A stretch of 64,000 bases of DNA from an uncultured Clostridia bacterium (GCA_934254825.1 CAKQMB010000015.1:1-64000); one strand, 5' to 3'. Numbered from the stretch's first letter, positions 1 to 9,112 are shown. Numbers and translations: made by a program. Notes: a model not told the origin generated them from the letters alone.

Positions 1-304
1 GCGTTAATTTTTCCCGTTGACTTTCGTTTTTCTCTGTGCTACAACCCCACACCCGAACAGGCGAAAAAATCGGAGTGTAATGAAAAATGATTATTTGACC
101 ATTTCGGTCTATGTGATTGAATTAAAACTTTAAATATGTTATTATATTGGTATAATAAAAATATTTAGATAAATACAAAGGAAAATATGCTTGAGTCGTT
201 TGAATCCAGAAATATAAAAAAGTTTAAGCCGAACGGAAATTATATCAAAAAAGATGTAAATTAAGAATTTTTGTGTTATAATGTAAAACAAGATAAGGAG
301 ATTT

Positions 305-1033
305 ATGGAGATATCAGAAATAGATTTAATTTATATAAGAAATGCTTTTAATCAAGGTGGCTATGTTTATGATTTTTCAAATGATTCATTCTCAAAGTTT
401 ACGGAAGAAAGTATAGGTGAGTGTATCCAGGAAAAATATCATTTATCTAAAGGTAAATCTTTGGAATCGTTTTTTGCTGACAAAAATGTTGATATTGCAA
501 AGAAGATAAAAATGTTGAAAGATTTAATTGAATATGAAGATATTTTTGTTGCTAAAAGGGGATATGAAGATTGGAAAAAATATAAAATTGATATAGAGCA
601 ACACAATACAGCCATAGAAAAATGCCGTGAGATCTTAAATAGATTATCGAAAGCAAATATTACGACAGACACGGAAGGAATTCAAGAAAAGGGGTTAAAA
701 GAACTTTTAGAAGAGGCTCAAGAGTATTTTCACAAAGATAAAAAGATTGCTGCGGAAAAAATGTGGGATGCATTTGAGAGATTAAAAACTTATTATTCTG
801 ATTTAGATAAAAAACATTCAGCCGACAAAATTATTGAAGACATGAGTCACAATGACGCTAACTACATAAATTTGTTTAAAGAAGAGTTTAATAAATTAAA
901 AGATATCGGTAACAACTATAGGATACGTCATCACGAAACTGATAAAATAGATATTATAGATGACAATTATTATGTTTATTTTTATCATAGATGTTTAGCA
1001 TTAATTGATTTAGCAAAAAAATATTTAGTTTAA
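305..1033 (+). CDS. AbiJ-like C-terminal (HEPN-type) protein, hypothetical
   Basis: The protein has 242 residues, no signal peptide and no clear membrane segment, and is helical and charged throughout. The C-terminal stretch reads YRIRHHETDKIDI followed by an aromatic YFYHRCLALIDL helix. This resembles the C-terminal HEPN-like part of AbiJ-type abortive infection proteins, where an RxxxxH-like motif contributes to RNase activity. That link rests on motif memory only. An AAGGAG site lies 4 bases before the ATG, and a TATAAT box at 277-282 supports this start. The gene is AT-richer than the core genes further right and sits next to a Fic gene and repeat elements, which suits an accessory or defence gene. 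It could instead be an unrelated helical protein. Confidence 0.6.
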   Translation: MEISEIDLIYIRNAFNQGGYVYDFSNDSFSKFTEESIGECIQEKYHLSKGKSLESFFADKNVDIAKKIKMLKDLIEYEDIFVAKRGYEDWKKYKIDIEQHNTAIEKCREILNRLSKANITTDTEGIQEKGLKELLEEAQEYFHKDKKIAAEKMWDAFERLKTYYSDLDKKHSADKIIEDMSHNDANYINLFKEEFNKLKDIGNNYRIRHHETDKIDIIDDNYYVYFYHRCLALIDLAKKYLV

Positions 1034-1164
1034 TATCCTTGATTTTGTGAAATAAAAAAACTGTCGCAAAATCAAACAGCAAGAAATCAAAAATAATCAA
1101 AAAGTCTGTGATAATCAAAATCAGTCGCAAAATCAAAGGAAAATAATCAAAAAAAGATTTTTGC

Positions 1165-1612
1165 GTGGTGGGCGTAGCCGATAGAAACCATAGCATACCC
1201 CGCCTTGAAGCCGCCTTTTCTATGCTTTAGGGCAAATCCGCCCTAGTAGTATTTGTATACGACGTCGGTCGCTTTCACCATAAATCATTAGAAAATACGG
1301 CTTCAAGGTTGCCCTATATATTAAGCTATCGATACCGCAAATTTTCAGACGTAGCTTACGCTTAATTCTTCGTTCTTTCCATGGCTTGTATTTGTATACT
1401 AACCCGTGGAAACGTCTTGCATTAAGTGTAAGCTACACCTGAAAATCGAGTTCTGCTATGGTTTCTATCGGCAATAGGCGAGTACGCGGCACAACCGTAA
1501 GTTGAAGTCTATTGCAAGACAAAAAGTGCCGTCGAGCGTCTGTTTAGCGAAGCAAATTCTTGCCGTGGGGTTCCCGCTCGCGGGAAACGGCAAAATCCCT
1601 TTATCTCCTCCA
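1165..1612. repeat. tRNA-associated dispersed repeat, copy A (interrupted)
   Basis: The segment starts GTGGTGGGCGT and continues, after a 296-bp insertion, with GCGAGTACGCGGCACAACCG, a CCGTCGAGCG block, GGGTTCCCGC and GGGAAACGGCAAAATC. The same blocks occur in the same order at 45866-46011 and 46031-46301. Copies B and C end with a piece that matches the 3' end of the adjacent tRNA-Val. This copy ends ATCCCTTTATCTCCTCCA, which looks like the 3' end of a different tRNA that is not in the window. No protein gene is supported between 1034 and 1747. Confidence 0.75.
1177..1472. mobile_element. MITE-like 296-bp element with 19-bp perfect terminal inverted repeats
   Basis: GCCGATAGAAACCATAGCA at 1177-1195 is repeated exactly inverted at 1454-1472. 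Inside are two further long inverted pairs: 1203-1213 with 1298-1308 (11 bp, extended inward by TTTTCT/AGAAAA), and 1341-1366 with 1421-1446 (8 plus 16 bp with one G-U). The whole can fold into a closing stem with two arms. It interrupts repeat copy A exactly where copies B and C are continuous, so it was inserted. It contains no ORF of note. It could be a non-autonomous transposon or a mobile structured RNA. Confidence 0.7.
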
Positions 1613-1689
1613 TTGGGGTTCGGTTTCGACAAAAACCAAACGACTGAATGAAATAACGAAAAATATTTGCAACTTGTTATTTCTAAATA

Positions 1690-1718
1690 TTGACTTTTTG
1701 CGAAATAACGGTTATAAT
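1690..1718 (+). promoter_or_regulatory. Sigma-A type promoter for the Fic gene
   Basis: TTGACT at 1690-1695 and TATAAT at 1713-1718 are separated by 17 bases, about 30 bases before the Fic start codon. Confidence 0.75.
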
Positions 1719-1747
1719 AATAGTAGAGTTATTTCAAGGAGTGATGT

Positions 1748-2875
1748 ATGAACAGAGCAGGACAATATATTACTGCGCTTAGCGGTGTTGCCGCTTACAA
1801 AGCGTATAAACCTAATCCGTTGCCGCCGTCTCCCGAAATCGGAATGGATACGGAAATGGTCGCTTTGCTTTCTAAGGCGCATAACTATCTCGGCAAGCTG
1901 GATATGATGTCCGGACTTATCCCAGATATGAATCTGTTTTTGAGTGCATACGTCCGTAAAGAGGCATTGCTCAGCAGTCAGATCGAAGGGACGCAGGCGA
2001 CCTTGGAGGACGTACTTAATCCTAATGTTGACGTGGCGGTAAATCTTGAAGTAAACGACGTAGTTAATTATGTAAATGCGCTCAACTATGCTATTGAGCG
2101 AATGAAAGAATTGCCCGTATGCAATCGCCTTTTGTGCGATACTCACAAGGTTTTAATGCAAGGTGTTCGAGGACAGGAAAAAAATCCCGGGGAATTCCGC
2201 CGCAGTCAGAATTGGATAGGCTCGTCAAACAGTAATTTGCAGACGGCAAGATACGTTCCGCCGACAGTGGAAGATATGCAAATTGCTATGAGCGACCTCG
2301 AAAAGTTCATAAACGACTACGATATGGATATTTTGCTGAAAACGGCGCTCGTGCATTATCAATTTGAAACCGTTCACCCGTTTTTGGACGGCAACGGTCG
2401 CGTCGGAAGAATGCTTATCACGTTGATGTTGCTTGCCGACGGAATACTTCGTCGCCCTGTACTATATTTGTCGTTGTATCTGAAAACGAACCGTATCGAA
2501 TACTACGACAGATTGAGCGAAGTCCGCACCAAGGGTAATTACGAACAGTGGATAAAATTCTTTTTGCACGGAATTATTGAAACTTGCGACGACGGTATAA
2601 AGACAATCGAAAGCATAAATTCACTTATCAAGTCGGACGAGAGAAAACTTGTCAAGAAAACCGAAACGGTTTCAAAGGTTTTCGATTATATCAAGGAACA
2701 CCCGATTATTTCTATCGGCGGAGCCGCAACCGCACTCGGTTTGTCGTATAACGGTGTGTCCGGAGCAGTCAAAAAGATGGTTGAAGTCGGCATATTAAAC
2801 GAAACGACTACAAAGGCGCGCGACAGAATTTTCGAGTATTCGGGATATATCGATATCTTGAAATCAGGCACTTAA
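1748..2875 (+). CDS. Fic family protein (probable AMP-transferase) with C-terminal winged helix
   Basis: The 375-residue protein carries the full Fic active-site motif HPFLDGNGRVGR at residues 210-221, the signature of enzymes that transfer AMP or related groups to protein hydroxyls. Residues 76-81 (SSQIEG) match the inhibitory helix motif (S/T)xxxE(G/N) placed N-terminally, as in class II Fic proteins, so the enzyme is probably autoinhibited. The last 80 residues resemble a winged helix (SIGGAATALGLSYNGVSGAVKKM), common in this Fic subfamily. AAGGAG lies 6 bases before the ATG. No separate antitoxin gene is adjacent, consistent with in-cis inhibition. The target is unknown. The arrangement is typical for stand-alone Fic proteins in Firmicutes. 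Confidence 0.93.
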   Translation: MNRAGQYITALSGVAAYKAYKPNPLPPSPEIGMDTEMVALLSKAHNYLGKLDMMSGLIPDMNLFLSAYVRKEALLSSQIEGTQATLEDVLNPNVDVAVNLEVNDVVNYVNALNYAIERMKELPVCNRLLCDTHKVLMQGVRGQEKNPGEFRRSQNWIGSSNSNLQTARYVPPTVEDMQIAMSDLEKFINDYDMDILLKTALVHYQFETVHPFLDGNGRVGRMLITLMLLADGILRRPVLYLSLYLKTNRIEYYDRLSEVRTKGNYEQWIKFFLHGIIETCDDGIKTIESINSLIKSDERKLVKKTETVSKVFDYIKEHPIISIGGAATALGLSYNGVSGAVKKMVEVGILNETTTKARDRIFEYSGYIDILKSGT

Positions 2876-3068
2876 AGATATTGTTCAAAGAGAGAAAAAC
2901 GGAGAGTTTTTATATCACGAAAGATAGGTAGAAAAATGTAGATAATCCATTATTAGAGCAATAGATACTTGCACTAATAACGGATTATTTTACAATTGAG
3001 TTATATATGTAAAATACTTTTTATTGATATATAGGTTCGGATATCCTGCAAATTGAGCCACCATAGAT

Positions 3069-3096
3069 AAAAAGCACGCTAGATAGCGTGCTTTTT
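3069..3096. terminator. Bidirectional hairpin terminator
   Basis: A 12-bp perfect stem (AAAAAGCACGCT / AGCGTGCTTTTT) with an AGAT loop lies between the Fic gene and the convergent XRE gene and has T-runs on both strands. The rest of 2876-3236 shows no gene. Confidence 0.85.
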
Positions 3097-3236
3097 GCTT
3101 GTTTTAAAATAAAAAATATCCTGAATTTGCTGTTTTGCGATATTTTTTTACTGCTTTTTTCCCATTTGTATTCCGTTTTGTTATTGAAATTTATTACCGA
3201 TTTTTGTTTTGAAATGATATTGCGAAATAATGTTTC

Positions 3237-3656
3237 TTACCGGCGGAAGAATCCTATGTTCGGGTTGCATAAATCCCATACGAGCAAAAATATGAAAATA
3301 GCCGTCATCGAAAGAACGATGATAAGCAGCGCTTTTATGAGCTTATTTTTGTCGGCAATGGTACGTTCGTAAACGGAGCAGAGCCGTTCGACGCTCTGGC
3401 GGGAAACGGAGTCGTTTTTTTGTTGCGCGGGCGTATCGCTATCGCTTCGCTGTTGTTCGGAGACGTCGTTTTTTATATCCTCGTCAGAACCGCCCATAGC
3501 CTCTATAATCGAAAGAACCGTGGTGTAACCGGGGTCGGGCGTTTGCCCCGAAAAAATACGTCGGACGGTTGAAACGGGTACGCCGCTTTTATCGGCGATA
3601 TCCTGATAAGACATTTGGCTTTCGTCTTTGAGGTTCTGCATTTTTTGAATCAACAT
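3237..3656 (-). CDS. XRE-family HTH protein with C-terminal membrane anchor
   Basis: The protein has 139 residues. Residues 1-55 form an XRE helix-turn-helix (YQDIADKSGVPVSTVRRIFSG). A polar, Gln/Ser-rich linker follows, and residues 105-128 are a single hydrophobic segment (ALLIIVLSMTAIFIFLLVW). A DNA-binding domain tethered to the membrane recurs in Clostridia, often next to stress or phage genes, but no target is known here. The start follows a GGGAG-like site. Four CAAATTTG-like boxes lie directly upstream at 3699-3776 and are candidate autoregulatory sites. Confidence 0.8.
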   Translation of the reverse strand: MLIQKMQNLKDESQMSYQDIADKSGVPVSTVRRIFSGQTPDPGYTTVLSIIEAMGGSDEDIKNDVSEQQRSDSDTPAQQKNDSVSRQSVERLCSVYERTIADKNKLIKALLIIVLSMTAIFIFLLVWDLCNPNIGFFRR

Positions 3657-3698
3657 TATCTTTTGTCTCCCTTTTCATATAAAAATACTGTTTATTTT

Positions 3699-3776
3699 CA
3701 AATTTGAGCGAAAAACTCAAATTCGATACCGATAAAAGCTCAAATTTGGGTATGAAAAACGCAAATTTGGGTATTG
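3699..3776. promoter_or_regulatory. Cluster of CAAATTTG boxes upstream of the XRE gene
   Basis: Variants of CAAATTTG (TCAAATTTGAGC, CTCAAATTCGATACC, CTCAAATTTGGGTAT, GCAAATTTGGGTATT) occur four times at about 20-base spacing. The palindromic core and spacing fit an operator array. The rest of 3657-4098 shows no gene. Confidence 0.45.
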
Positions 3777-4098
3777 ATTTTCACCGCAAACGGGTTTATC
3801 ATTGAAGCAACGAAAGAAAAGCCGTTTCGGTTAAATCATATTATAGGCTTCTGAAACAGAAAAGTCAAGAGAGAATGAAAAAATGTCACAATTCGACGAA
3901 AAAAGACGAAATCCGACGTTTTCTTCCTTTGCCGAAACTTGAAGTTTATGTGTATAACTCGGGCGAGATAATAGGCTTTTTGCGATTATCAAATATTTAA
4001 TAATATCGCGCGTTTCGGAAATTTATCGGCAAAATCGGAAGTACAGAAACAATCGGCATTAAGCCGTTTGGAAATATAACAGACAAGGAGAAAGGAAA

Positions 4099-4410
4099 AT
4101 GAAAAAATCAGAACTAAAGACGACGGAACTCGTATGCGAAAAGGGTTTATGCCTTTACAATGCGCCGACGGCGGTTTCGGGGCATTATCCGCTTATCTGC
4201 GAAAAGGAGAGAACGCCCGAGTTTACCGAAATTGAAATTCCGAACAAGCCCATTGCCGACGACAATAAAAAGCAATGTGCGAAAAAATTGAAAATACGCG
4301 CGAAATTCACCTTCGCCCGTTTAATGCAGGCAAGCGTCGATCTGGATTACGAAAAGATCGGTGAAGCAAAGGCGAAGGAAACTAAAAAAGCAAAGCCGAC
4401 AAGGCGGTAA
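4099..4410 (+). CDS. Small hypothetical protein
   Basis: This 103-residue basic protein has no signal peptide and no recognised domain. The middle contains a Cys-Pro-Glu-rich stretch and the C-terminus is very Lys-rich (KAKETKKAKPTRR). A strong AAGGAG site just before the ATG and an ordinary codon pattern argue for a real gene. Nothing adjacent suggests a function. Confidence 0.55.
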   Translation: MKKSELKTTELVCEKGLCLYNAPTAVSGHYPLICEKERTPEFTEIEIPNKPIADDNKKQCAKKLKIRAKFTFARLMQASVDLDYEKIGEAKAKETKKAKPTRR

Positions 4411-4460
4411 AAAAATTGTTATCGGAACGGTTGCAATAAAAACCGTCGGCGCGCGGATAA

Positions 4461-4495
4461 GGGCGATATAGGGTGATATAGGGTGATATAGGGTG
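4461..4495. repeat. 10-bp tandem repeat
   Basis: The unit GGGTGATATA occurs about 3.5 times in the 460-base gap between genes. Its period is one helical turn, so the copies face the same side of the DNA. The same gap also holds three AATTCAAC sites at about 4737-4795. Confidence 0.7.
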
Positions 4496-4812
4496 ACCTT
4501 GGCTTAAAATTTTCTGCCGAAAACCGTTACAATCGGGGAAATGTGTCGGTTGTCGGATAAAACGAAATTCAACCGACCGGCGAATATCGGTTTTTTCGAT
4601 TATCGATTGCGTTAAGATTATTCGTCGCGAAGTTTCGTTCTGAATAAAAACCTGCCGTTTGTTTATAAGGTTCGTTTGACATTTCGGCAACGCCAAACTA
4701 TAATATTTATAATGATTATCGTATGGCGGGCTATAAAATTCAACTAACCGTCGAGAAAAATGCAATTCAACGAATAGTTTAGCGAATTCAACTATCAGTG
4801 TAGTCAAAGAAA

Positions 4813-4841
4813 TTGCAAAGTGTGATTTGGCGTGCTATGAT
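4813..4841 (+). promoter_or_regulatory. Promoter of the HTH/zinc-ribbon membrane protein gene
   Basis: TTGCAA at 4813-4818 and TATGAT at 4836-4841 are 17 bases apart. Transcription would start near 4848, so the ATG at 4827 lies upstream of the transcript and the TTG at 4872 must be the start. Confidence 0.65.
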
Positions 4842-4871
4842 AGTAGTAGTTCATCGACGGAGGTGAAAAAT

Positions 4872-5738
4872 TTGAATATCGGTGAGAAAATATCAAAGGC
4901 AAGGAAAGACAAAGGTCTCACGCAGGCGGAACTCGGCGAAAAGATGCACGTTACGTTTCAGGCTGTGTCTAAATGGGAACGAGGAGAATCTGCGCCCGAT
5001 TTCGAAACGATTTGCGAGTTGTCCGAAGTTTTAGACGTGCCGATAACATATTTCGGCGGAAAAAAAGAAGAGCCGAAGCAGGAAGAAACGGCGGCGACTT
5101 TGGCAGCTCCCGCTCAGCCAGATCTCGCGCAACCTGTATCGGTTCAGCCCGCGCCCGCGGAAACAAGACCCGTTCTTGCGGTATGCGAAAAGTGTAACAG
5201 ACCTATTTACGACGGGAACGAAATCGTGCGCTATAACAGAAGGCATACTCAACATATAAAATGCGCAGAATGCGACCGCAAGGAACGCGAAGAGAAAAAA
5301 GCCGCGGCGATAAAAAACGGCAAAACGCGAAGAGTCCATTCTTTTATATGGCCGACCTTGCTTATGATAGCGGGCATAATCGTAAGCGCGATTAACCTTA
5401 TGGGAACGCCGCTTATTATCGGTATAGTCGGTTCGGTTATGCTGTTTCCGCTGTCCGCGTGCCTTATACTTTATAATAATGCGGTAGCCGAAATAGTTTT
5501 TACGATTATCGAGTGGAGCGCGGTGAAATTTCCGGGGATAATATTCAGTTTCGATCTGGACGGAGTCGCGTTTCTCATTGCGGTGAAAATTCTGTTCTTT
5601 ATTATCGGATTGATGATTACGCTTGCCTGCATCGCGCTTTCGATAGTTATCGGCGGCGTGGTTTCGGTGTTTGTGTATCCGTTCGCGATTCGTAAAAACT
5701 TCGTAAGTCCCGAAAAGGGCGAATATTCTGTTTTTTAA
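4872..5738 (+). CDS. XRE HTH protein with zinc-ribbon-like segment and membrane domain
   Basis: Translation most likely begins at TTG 4872, six bases after GGAGGTG, giving 288 residues. An XRE helix-turn-helix (TQAELGEKMHVTFQAVSKWERG) fills residues 1-62. A Pro/Ala/Gln-rich linker follows, then a CEKCNRP...CAECD four-cysteine zinc-ribbon or LIM-like unit. At least three hydrophobic segments fill the last 130 residues. Clostridia often carry XRE domains fused to membrane regions; the zinc unit between them suggests sensing or protein contact. It may be co-transcribed with the lipoprotein gene 33 bases downstream. Function unknown. Confidence 0.78.
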   Translation: MNIGEKISKARKDKGLTQAELGEKMHVTFQAVSKWERGESAPDFETICELSEVLDVPITYFGGKKEEPKQEETAATLAAPAQPDLAQPVSVQPAPAETRPVLAVCEKCNRPIYDGNEIVRYNRRHTQHIKCAECDRKEREEKKAAAIKNGKTRRVHSFIWPTLLMIAGIIVSAINLMGTPLIIGIVGSVMLFPLSACLILYNNAVAEIVFTIIEWSAVKFPGIIFSFDLDGVAFLIAVKILFFIIGLMITLACIALSIVIGGVVSVFVYPFAIRKNFVSPEKGEYSVF

Positions 5739-5770
5739 CGGAAAAATATTTTAAATTAAGGGAGGAATAT

Positions 5771-8215
5771 ATGAAAAAAATCATAATATCATTATTGTTA
5801 ATCGCAAGCGTTTGCGCCTTTGCGCTTTGCTCGGTTTCCTGCAAGGACAAAGAAAGCGAAACTCCTTCGTCCGTCGGGCAAAGCGGAAACGTCGATTCGG
5901 GTAATTCGAGCGGTTATGGCAGTTCCGAAACTTCCGAAAGCGTAGCCGAAACAGAGCTTAAAACCTTTACGGGTATCGTATTCGGCGGCGGCGAGTTTGT
6001 TTACGACGGATCGGAAAAATCGATAACCGTCAGCGGGCTTCCCGGCGGCGCGACGGTAGAGTATACCGATAATAAAGCTACGGACGCGGGCGTGTACAAC
6101 GCGACGGCAACCATACGAAAGGAAAATTATAAAACGCTTACTTTAAAAGCCGTTTTAACGATAAATAAAGCCGATATAACAGGCGTAACTTTCGAAGACA
6201 AAATCGTGGAATACGATACTTTCGCCCATTCGATCGAAGTTGTCGGTGATCTTCCCGCCGAAGTAAGCGTAAAAACAACATATAACGGGGTAGAGACGAG
6301 CGGTGTAACCGAAGTCGGCGAATACGCCGTCGTATTGACGATCGGCGGGAAAAACTACAATACGTTTACGAAAACGGCAATTCTTACTATTACGAGTACC
6401 GAAGAGAAGCTTTTCAGCGCGGTGTATTCAAACGGAGTGTATTTTCAGAATAACCTCGACGATAATAAGCTTTATTCGTATAAAAACGGTCTGACAAAAA
6501 TCAACGACGATATTCCCGAATATCTCATTGTAAGCGGCGGCAAGCTGTATTATTCGTCCAAGGCTCTTTTCGGCTCGGCTATAAAAACGTATAGCGATCA
6601 AAGTACGGGAGCTTCGGTGTTTACAAGCGTTGCGGGCGAGTACCTCGTAAGCGACGGCTCTTATCTGTATTACGCGAAAAATTCGTTTATAGACAGAAAG
6701 GACGCGAACGGCATTTACAGAATAAGTTTAAGCGGAAGCGGCGCAGAACCCGAAAGGATAGTCAAAAACAAAGCGGCGTATCTTGCGATAAGCGGCAACT
6801 ATATTTATTATTCGAATTTAAGCGACGGCAAAAAGCTTTATAAAGTTTCGAAAACGGCGAGCGGGCTTGAAAACGGAACGAAGGTAAGAAGCGGAGATTT
6901 TGCCGACGAAAAAGTCGAATATATAATCGCAGACGGCAACAATATCTATTTTAATTCTACAAAAACCGTTGCGGGAATAGGCGTTGCGGCGGCGATAAGA
7001 AAATTGAACGTAAACACGGGCAAGGAAATAAAGCTTACGACCGACGCGGGCAAATATCTCTGCAAATCGGGCAATTATATCTATTATATAAATAACGACA
7101 AACTGACGAGCGAGCTTTTCGGCGACGGAATTTATAAAATAAGTTCGTCGACAGCTTCCGATAACAATAAATCGGGCGAAAAAGTATTGTCCGCTTCGGA
7201 CGGAAACGGCTATTCATCTCTCGCGTCGGACGGGACGAATTTATATTATTATAAACTTAACGATAAACATTTTTACAAAAACTCGTTAAGCGGCAACGCG
7301 GAAGTCGATTTGATGAAAGGCTTTGTTCCGCCCGCCCCCGAAATGAAGGCGGCTTGTTATGCCGAAACCAAGGTTTATAACGGGGAGATATATTATATAA
7401 ATCCTTACGGCGACGGTATGTTATATAAATATAATCTTACTTCGAAACGCGTAAACAAAGTGTTGGAAGACAGGGTTTCGAACGTGTATTTCTATAACGG
7501 ATATATGTATTATTCCACCTGTATCGCCACGAATTACGCGCTTTTCAGAATAAACCTCGAAACAAAGGAAAGCGAAAAAATTTCGTCCGACCGTTGCGAT
7601 CGCCTTATTTTCGACGGCGGAACGATTTATTATGTAAAAGTCGGTTCGGTGTGGAATAACTATATTTATAAAATGGGTCTTGACGGAAGTAATCCCGTAA
7701 AACTTAACGATAAATCGCAATGGGTCGCAAGCCTTGCGAAAATCGGCAATACATTTTATTTCACGAGCAACCCGAAAGTCGGTTATAAAAAATTGTGCAA
7801 ATACGATATAACGACGAATAAGGACGTCGATTTGGGGCAGAAAGCAAAATTAGTTACGACGGACTGGGTGACGCTGTATTTTTACGATCACGACGCAAAA
7901 GCTTTGAAATCCTGCGACCAAAACGGAAGCAACGTTAAAACGCTTGTTAAAAACGTGAATATAAACGAAATGGTTTATGACGGCGGAAAGATTTATTATT
8001 CCGACATGACCGCGAAAAATTTTAACGTTTACGATATATCGGGCGGAAAAACGACCACGATTGCGGATTTCTGCGCCGACGGAATAAGTATAGACGGCGG
8101 CAAGTTGTATTTTATCGGCGCGGCGGCGGATTATCAGAACGATTATCCGATACTTTCCCAAGGCGACGGCAGATTGTATTGTTACGACGGCAAAACCGTA
8201 ACAAAGCTTGCGTAA
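5771..8215 (+). CDS. Lipoprotein with MBG-type Ig-like repeats and DUF5050 beta-propeller
   Basis: The 814-residue protein starts with a lipoprotein-type signal peptide ending SVSC (Cys 24). A Ser/Gly/Glu-rich spacer follows. Two MBG-like beta domains come next (about residues 45-215), recognisable by YDGSEKSITVSGLP and the AGVYNATATI and GEYAVVLTI strand patterns. Residues 215-814 are many repeats of an IYYS/LYYY-x-Gly-x-LYK pattern, typical of DUF5050 propellers. It is expected on the outer face of the membrane; the binding partner is unknown. The ATG follows GGGAGGAATAT. A hairpin terminator lies just downstream. Confidence 0.85.
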   Translation: MKKIIISLLLIASVCAFALCSVSCKDKESETPSSVGQSGNVDSGNSSGYGSSETSESVAETELKTFTGIVFGGGEFVYDGSEKSITVSGLPGGATVEYTDNKATDAGVYNATATIRKENYKTLTLKAVLTINKADITGVTFEDKIVEYDTFAHSIEVVGDLPAEVSVKTTYNGVETSGVTEVGEYAVVLTIGGKNYNTFTKTAILTITSTEEKLFSAVYSNGVYFQNNLDDNKLYSYKNGLTKINDDIPEYLIVSGGKLYYSSKALFGSAIKTYSDQSTGASVFTSVAGEYLVSDGSYLYYAKNSFIDRKDANGIYRISLSGSGAEPERIVKNKAAYLAISGNYIYYSNLSDGKKLYKVSKTASGLENGTKVRSGDFADEKVEYIIADGNNIYFNSTKTVAGIGVAAAIRKLNVNTGKEIKLTTDAGKYLCKSGNYIYYINNDKLTSELFGDGIYKISSSTASDNNKSGEKVLSASDGNGYSSLASDGTNLYYYKLNDKHFYKNSLSGNAEVDLMKGFVPPAPEMKAACYAETKVYNGEIYYINPYGDGMLYKYNLTSKRVNKVLEDRVSNVYFYNGYMYYSTCIATNYALFRINLETKESEKISSDRCDRLIFDGGTIYYVKVGSVWNNYIYKMGLDGSNPVKLNDKSQWVASLAKIGNTFYFTSNPKVGYKKLCKYDITTNKDVDLGQKAKLVTTDWVTLYFYDHDAKALKSCDQNGSNVKTLVKNVNINEMVYDGGKIYYSDMTAKNFNVYDISGGKTTTIADFCADGISIDGGKLYFIGAAADYQNDYPILSQGDGRLYCYDGKTVTKLA

Positions 8216-8252
8216 AATAAATTGCAAAATCAAACAAACTTAATTTAAAATG

Positions 8253-8295
8253 AAATCCGAGCGGAGAAATTTATAATTTCTTTACTCGGATTTTT
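8253..8295 (+). terminator. Hairpin terminator after the DUF5050 lipoprotein gene
   Basis: AAATCCGAG pairs with CTCGGATTT, with an inner GAGAAAT/ATTTCTT stem, followed by TTTTT. Confidence 0.8.
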
Positions 8296-8327
8296 GATTG
8301 AAAACAAATAAAAACCCGGGCGAAAAA

Positions 8328-8384
8328 TTTTGGTTGTGAGATTTCGGGCGGGAAACTTTGGTTGTGAGATTTCGGGCGGAAAAT
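8328..8384. repeat. 29-bp direct repeat, two copies
   Basis: TTTGGTTGTGAGATTTCGGG is repeated at a 29-base period immediately upstream of the DNA glycosylase gene, preceded by a partial CGGGCGAAAA copy. It lies in the promoter area and might be a binding site. Confidence 0.6.
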
Positions 8385-8434
8385 CGTTGAGAAATTTCGA
8401 AAAGGGTGGTATACTTTTTTCGGAGACTTGAAAT

Positions 8435-8920
8435 ATGGTAGTGCATAATATCGAACCGCTGTATAACGGGGACAGCAAAATTTTGATTTTGGGGAGCTTT
8501 CCGTCGGTAAAATCGAGGGAAGCGGAGTTTTTCTATGCCCACCCGCAAAATCGATTCTGGAAAGTCGTCGCGGCGGTTTTCGGCGAGAAAGTTCCGCTTG
8601 ATATCGACGAGAAAAAGGCGTTGATTTTAAATCATAATTTAGCGGTGTACGACGTTATTTATTCTTGCGAAATAACGGGCAGTTCGGATTCGAGCGTGAA
8701 AAACGTTGTTCCGTCCGATCTTGAACCGATAATCGCCAATTCGAAAATTACGAAAGTTTTCGTAAACGGTCGTACCGCCGAAAAGTATTATAAAAAATAC
8801 ACCTTAAAGAAAACGGGGATAGAGTGCGTAGTTTTGCCGTCCACAAGCCCCGCGAACGCCGCTTATTCTTTGGATAAACTTGTTTCGAAGTGGCAGATAA
8901 TAAAAGACGAAATAAAATAA
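8435..8920 (+). CDS. DNA-deoxyinosine (hypoxanthine-DNA) glycosylase, uracil-DNA glycosylase superfamily
   Basis: The protein has 161 residues, the usual length for this group. GSFPSVKSREAEFFYAHPQN at residues 20-39 carries the active-site loop, followed by NRFW, and LPSTSPANA near residue 131 is the second conserved loop. These are hallmarks of family 6 hypoxanthine-DNA glycosylases, which remove deaminated adenine from DNA by base excision in the cytoplasm. The gene stands alone. A GGAGACTTGAAAT site precedes the ATG. Confidence 0.9.
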   Translation: MVVHNIEPLYNGDSKILILGSFPSVKSREAEFFYAHPQNRFWKVVAAVFGEKVPLDIDEKKALILNHNLAVYDVIYSCEITGSSDSSVKNVVPSDLEPIIANSKITKVFVNGRTAEKYYKKYTLKKTGIECVVLPSTSPANAAYSLDKLVSKWQIIKDEIK

Positions 8921-8984
8921 AAATCGGAAAAGCGAGTTGCGGTCGGGCGGCGGGTATCGTCGGGCGTGGCGGTTTCAAATTTCG

Positions 8985-9010
8985 AAAAGTCGGGCTATAA
9001 GTCGATTAAC
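8985..9010 (-). repeat. Dispersed ATCGACTTATA repeat, copy 1
   Basis: On the minus strand this reads GTTAATCGACTTATAGCCCG followed by ACTTTT. It is one of seven copies in the window and lies in the gap between the glycosylase gene and the metNIQ promoter. Confidence 0.8.
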
Positions 9011-9112
9011 AAGCGAAATTTACAATCATTAAACCATTTATTGAATGGATTTGCGAGCAATATTATGGTTTTAAGGCGAGCGAAAAAATATTTTTTTAAA
9101 GGCGAAAAACGC

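Noticed and set aside
1560..1751. 63-codon ORF before the Fic gene
   Set aside because: It lies in repeat sequence, spans the Fic promoter and has no ribosome binding site.
3088..3372. 94-codon hydrophobic ORF
   Set aside because: It is antisense to the XRE gene and begins inside the terminator.
4382..4807. 141-codon minus-strand ORF
   Set aside because: It covers a tandem repeat and an AT-rich promoter region with no start signal or domain.
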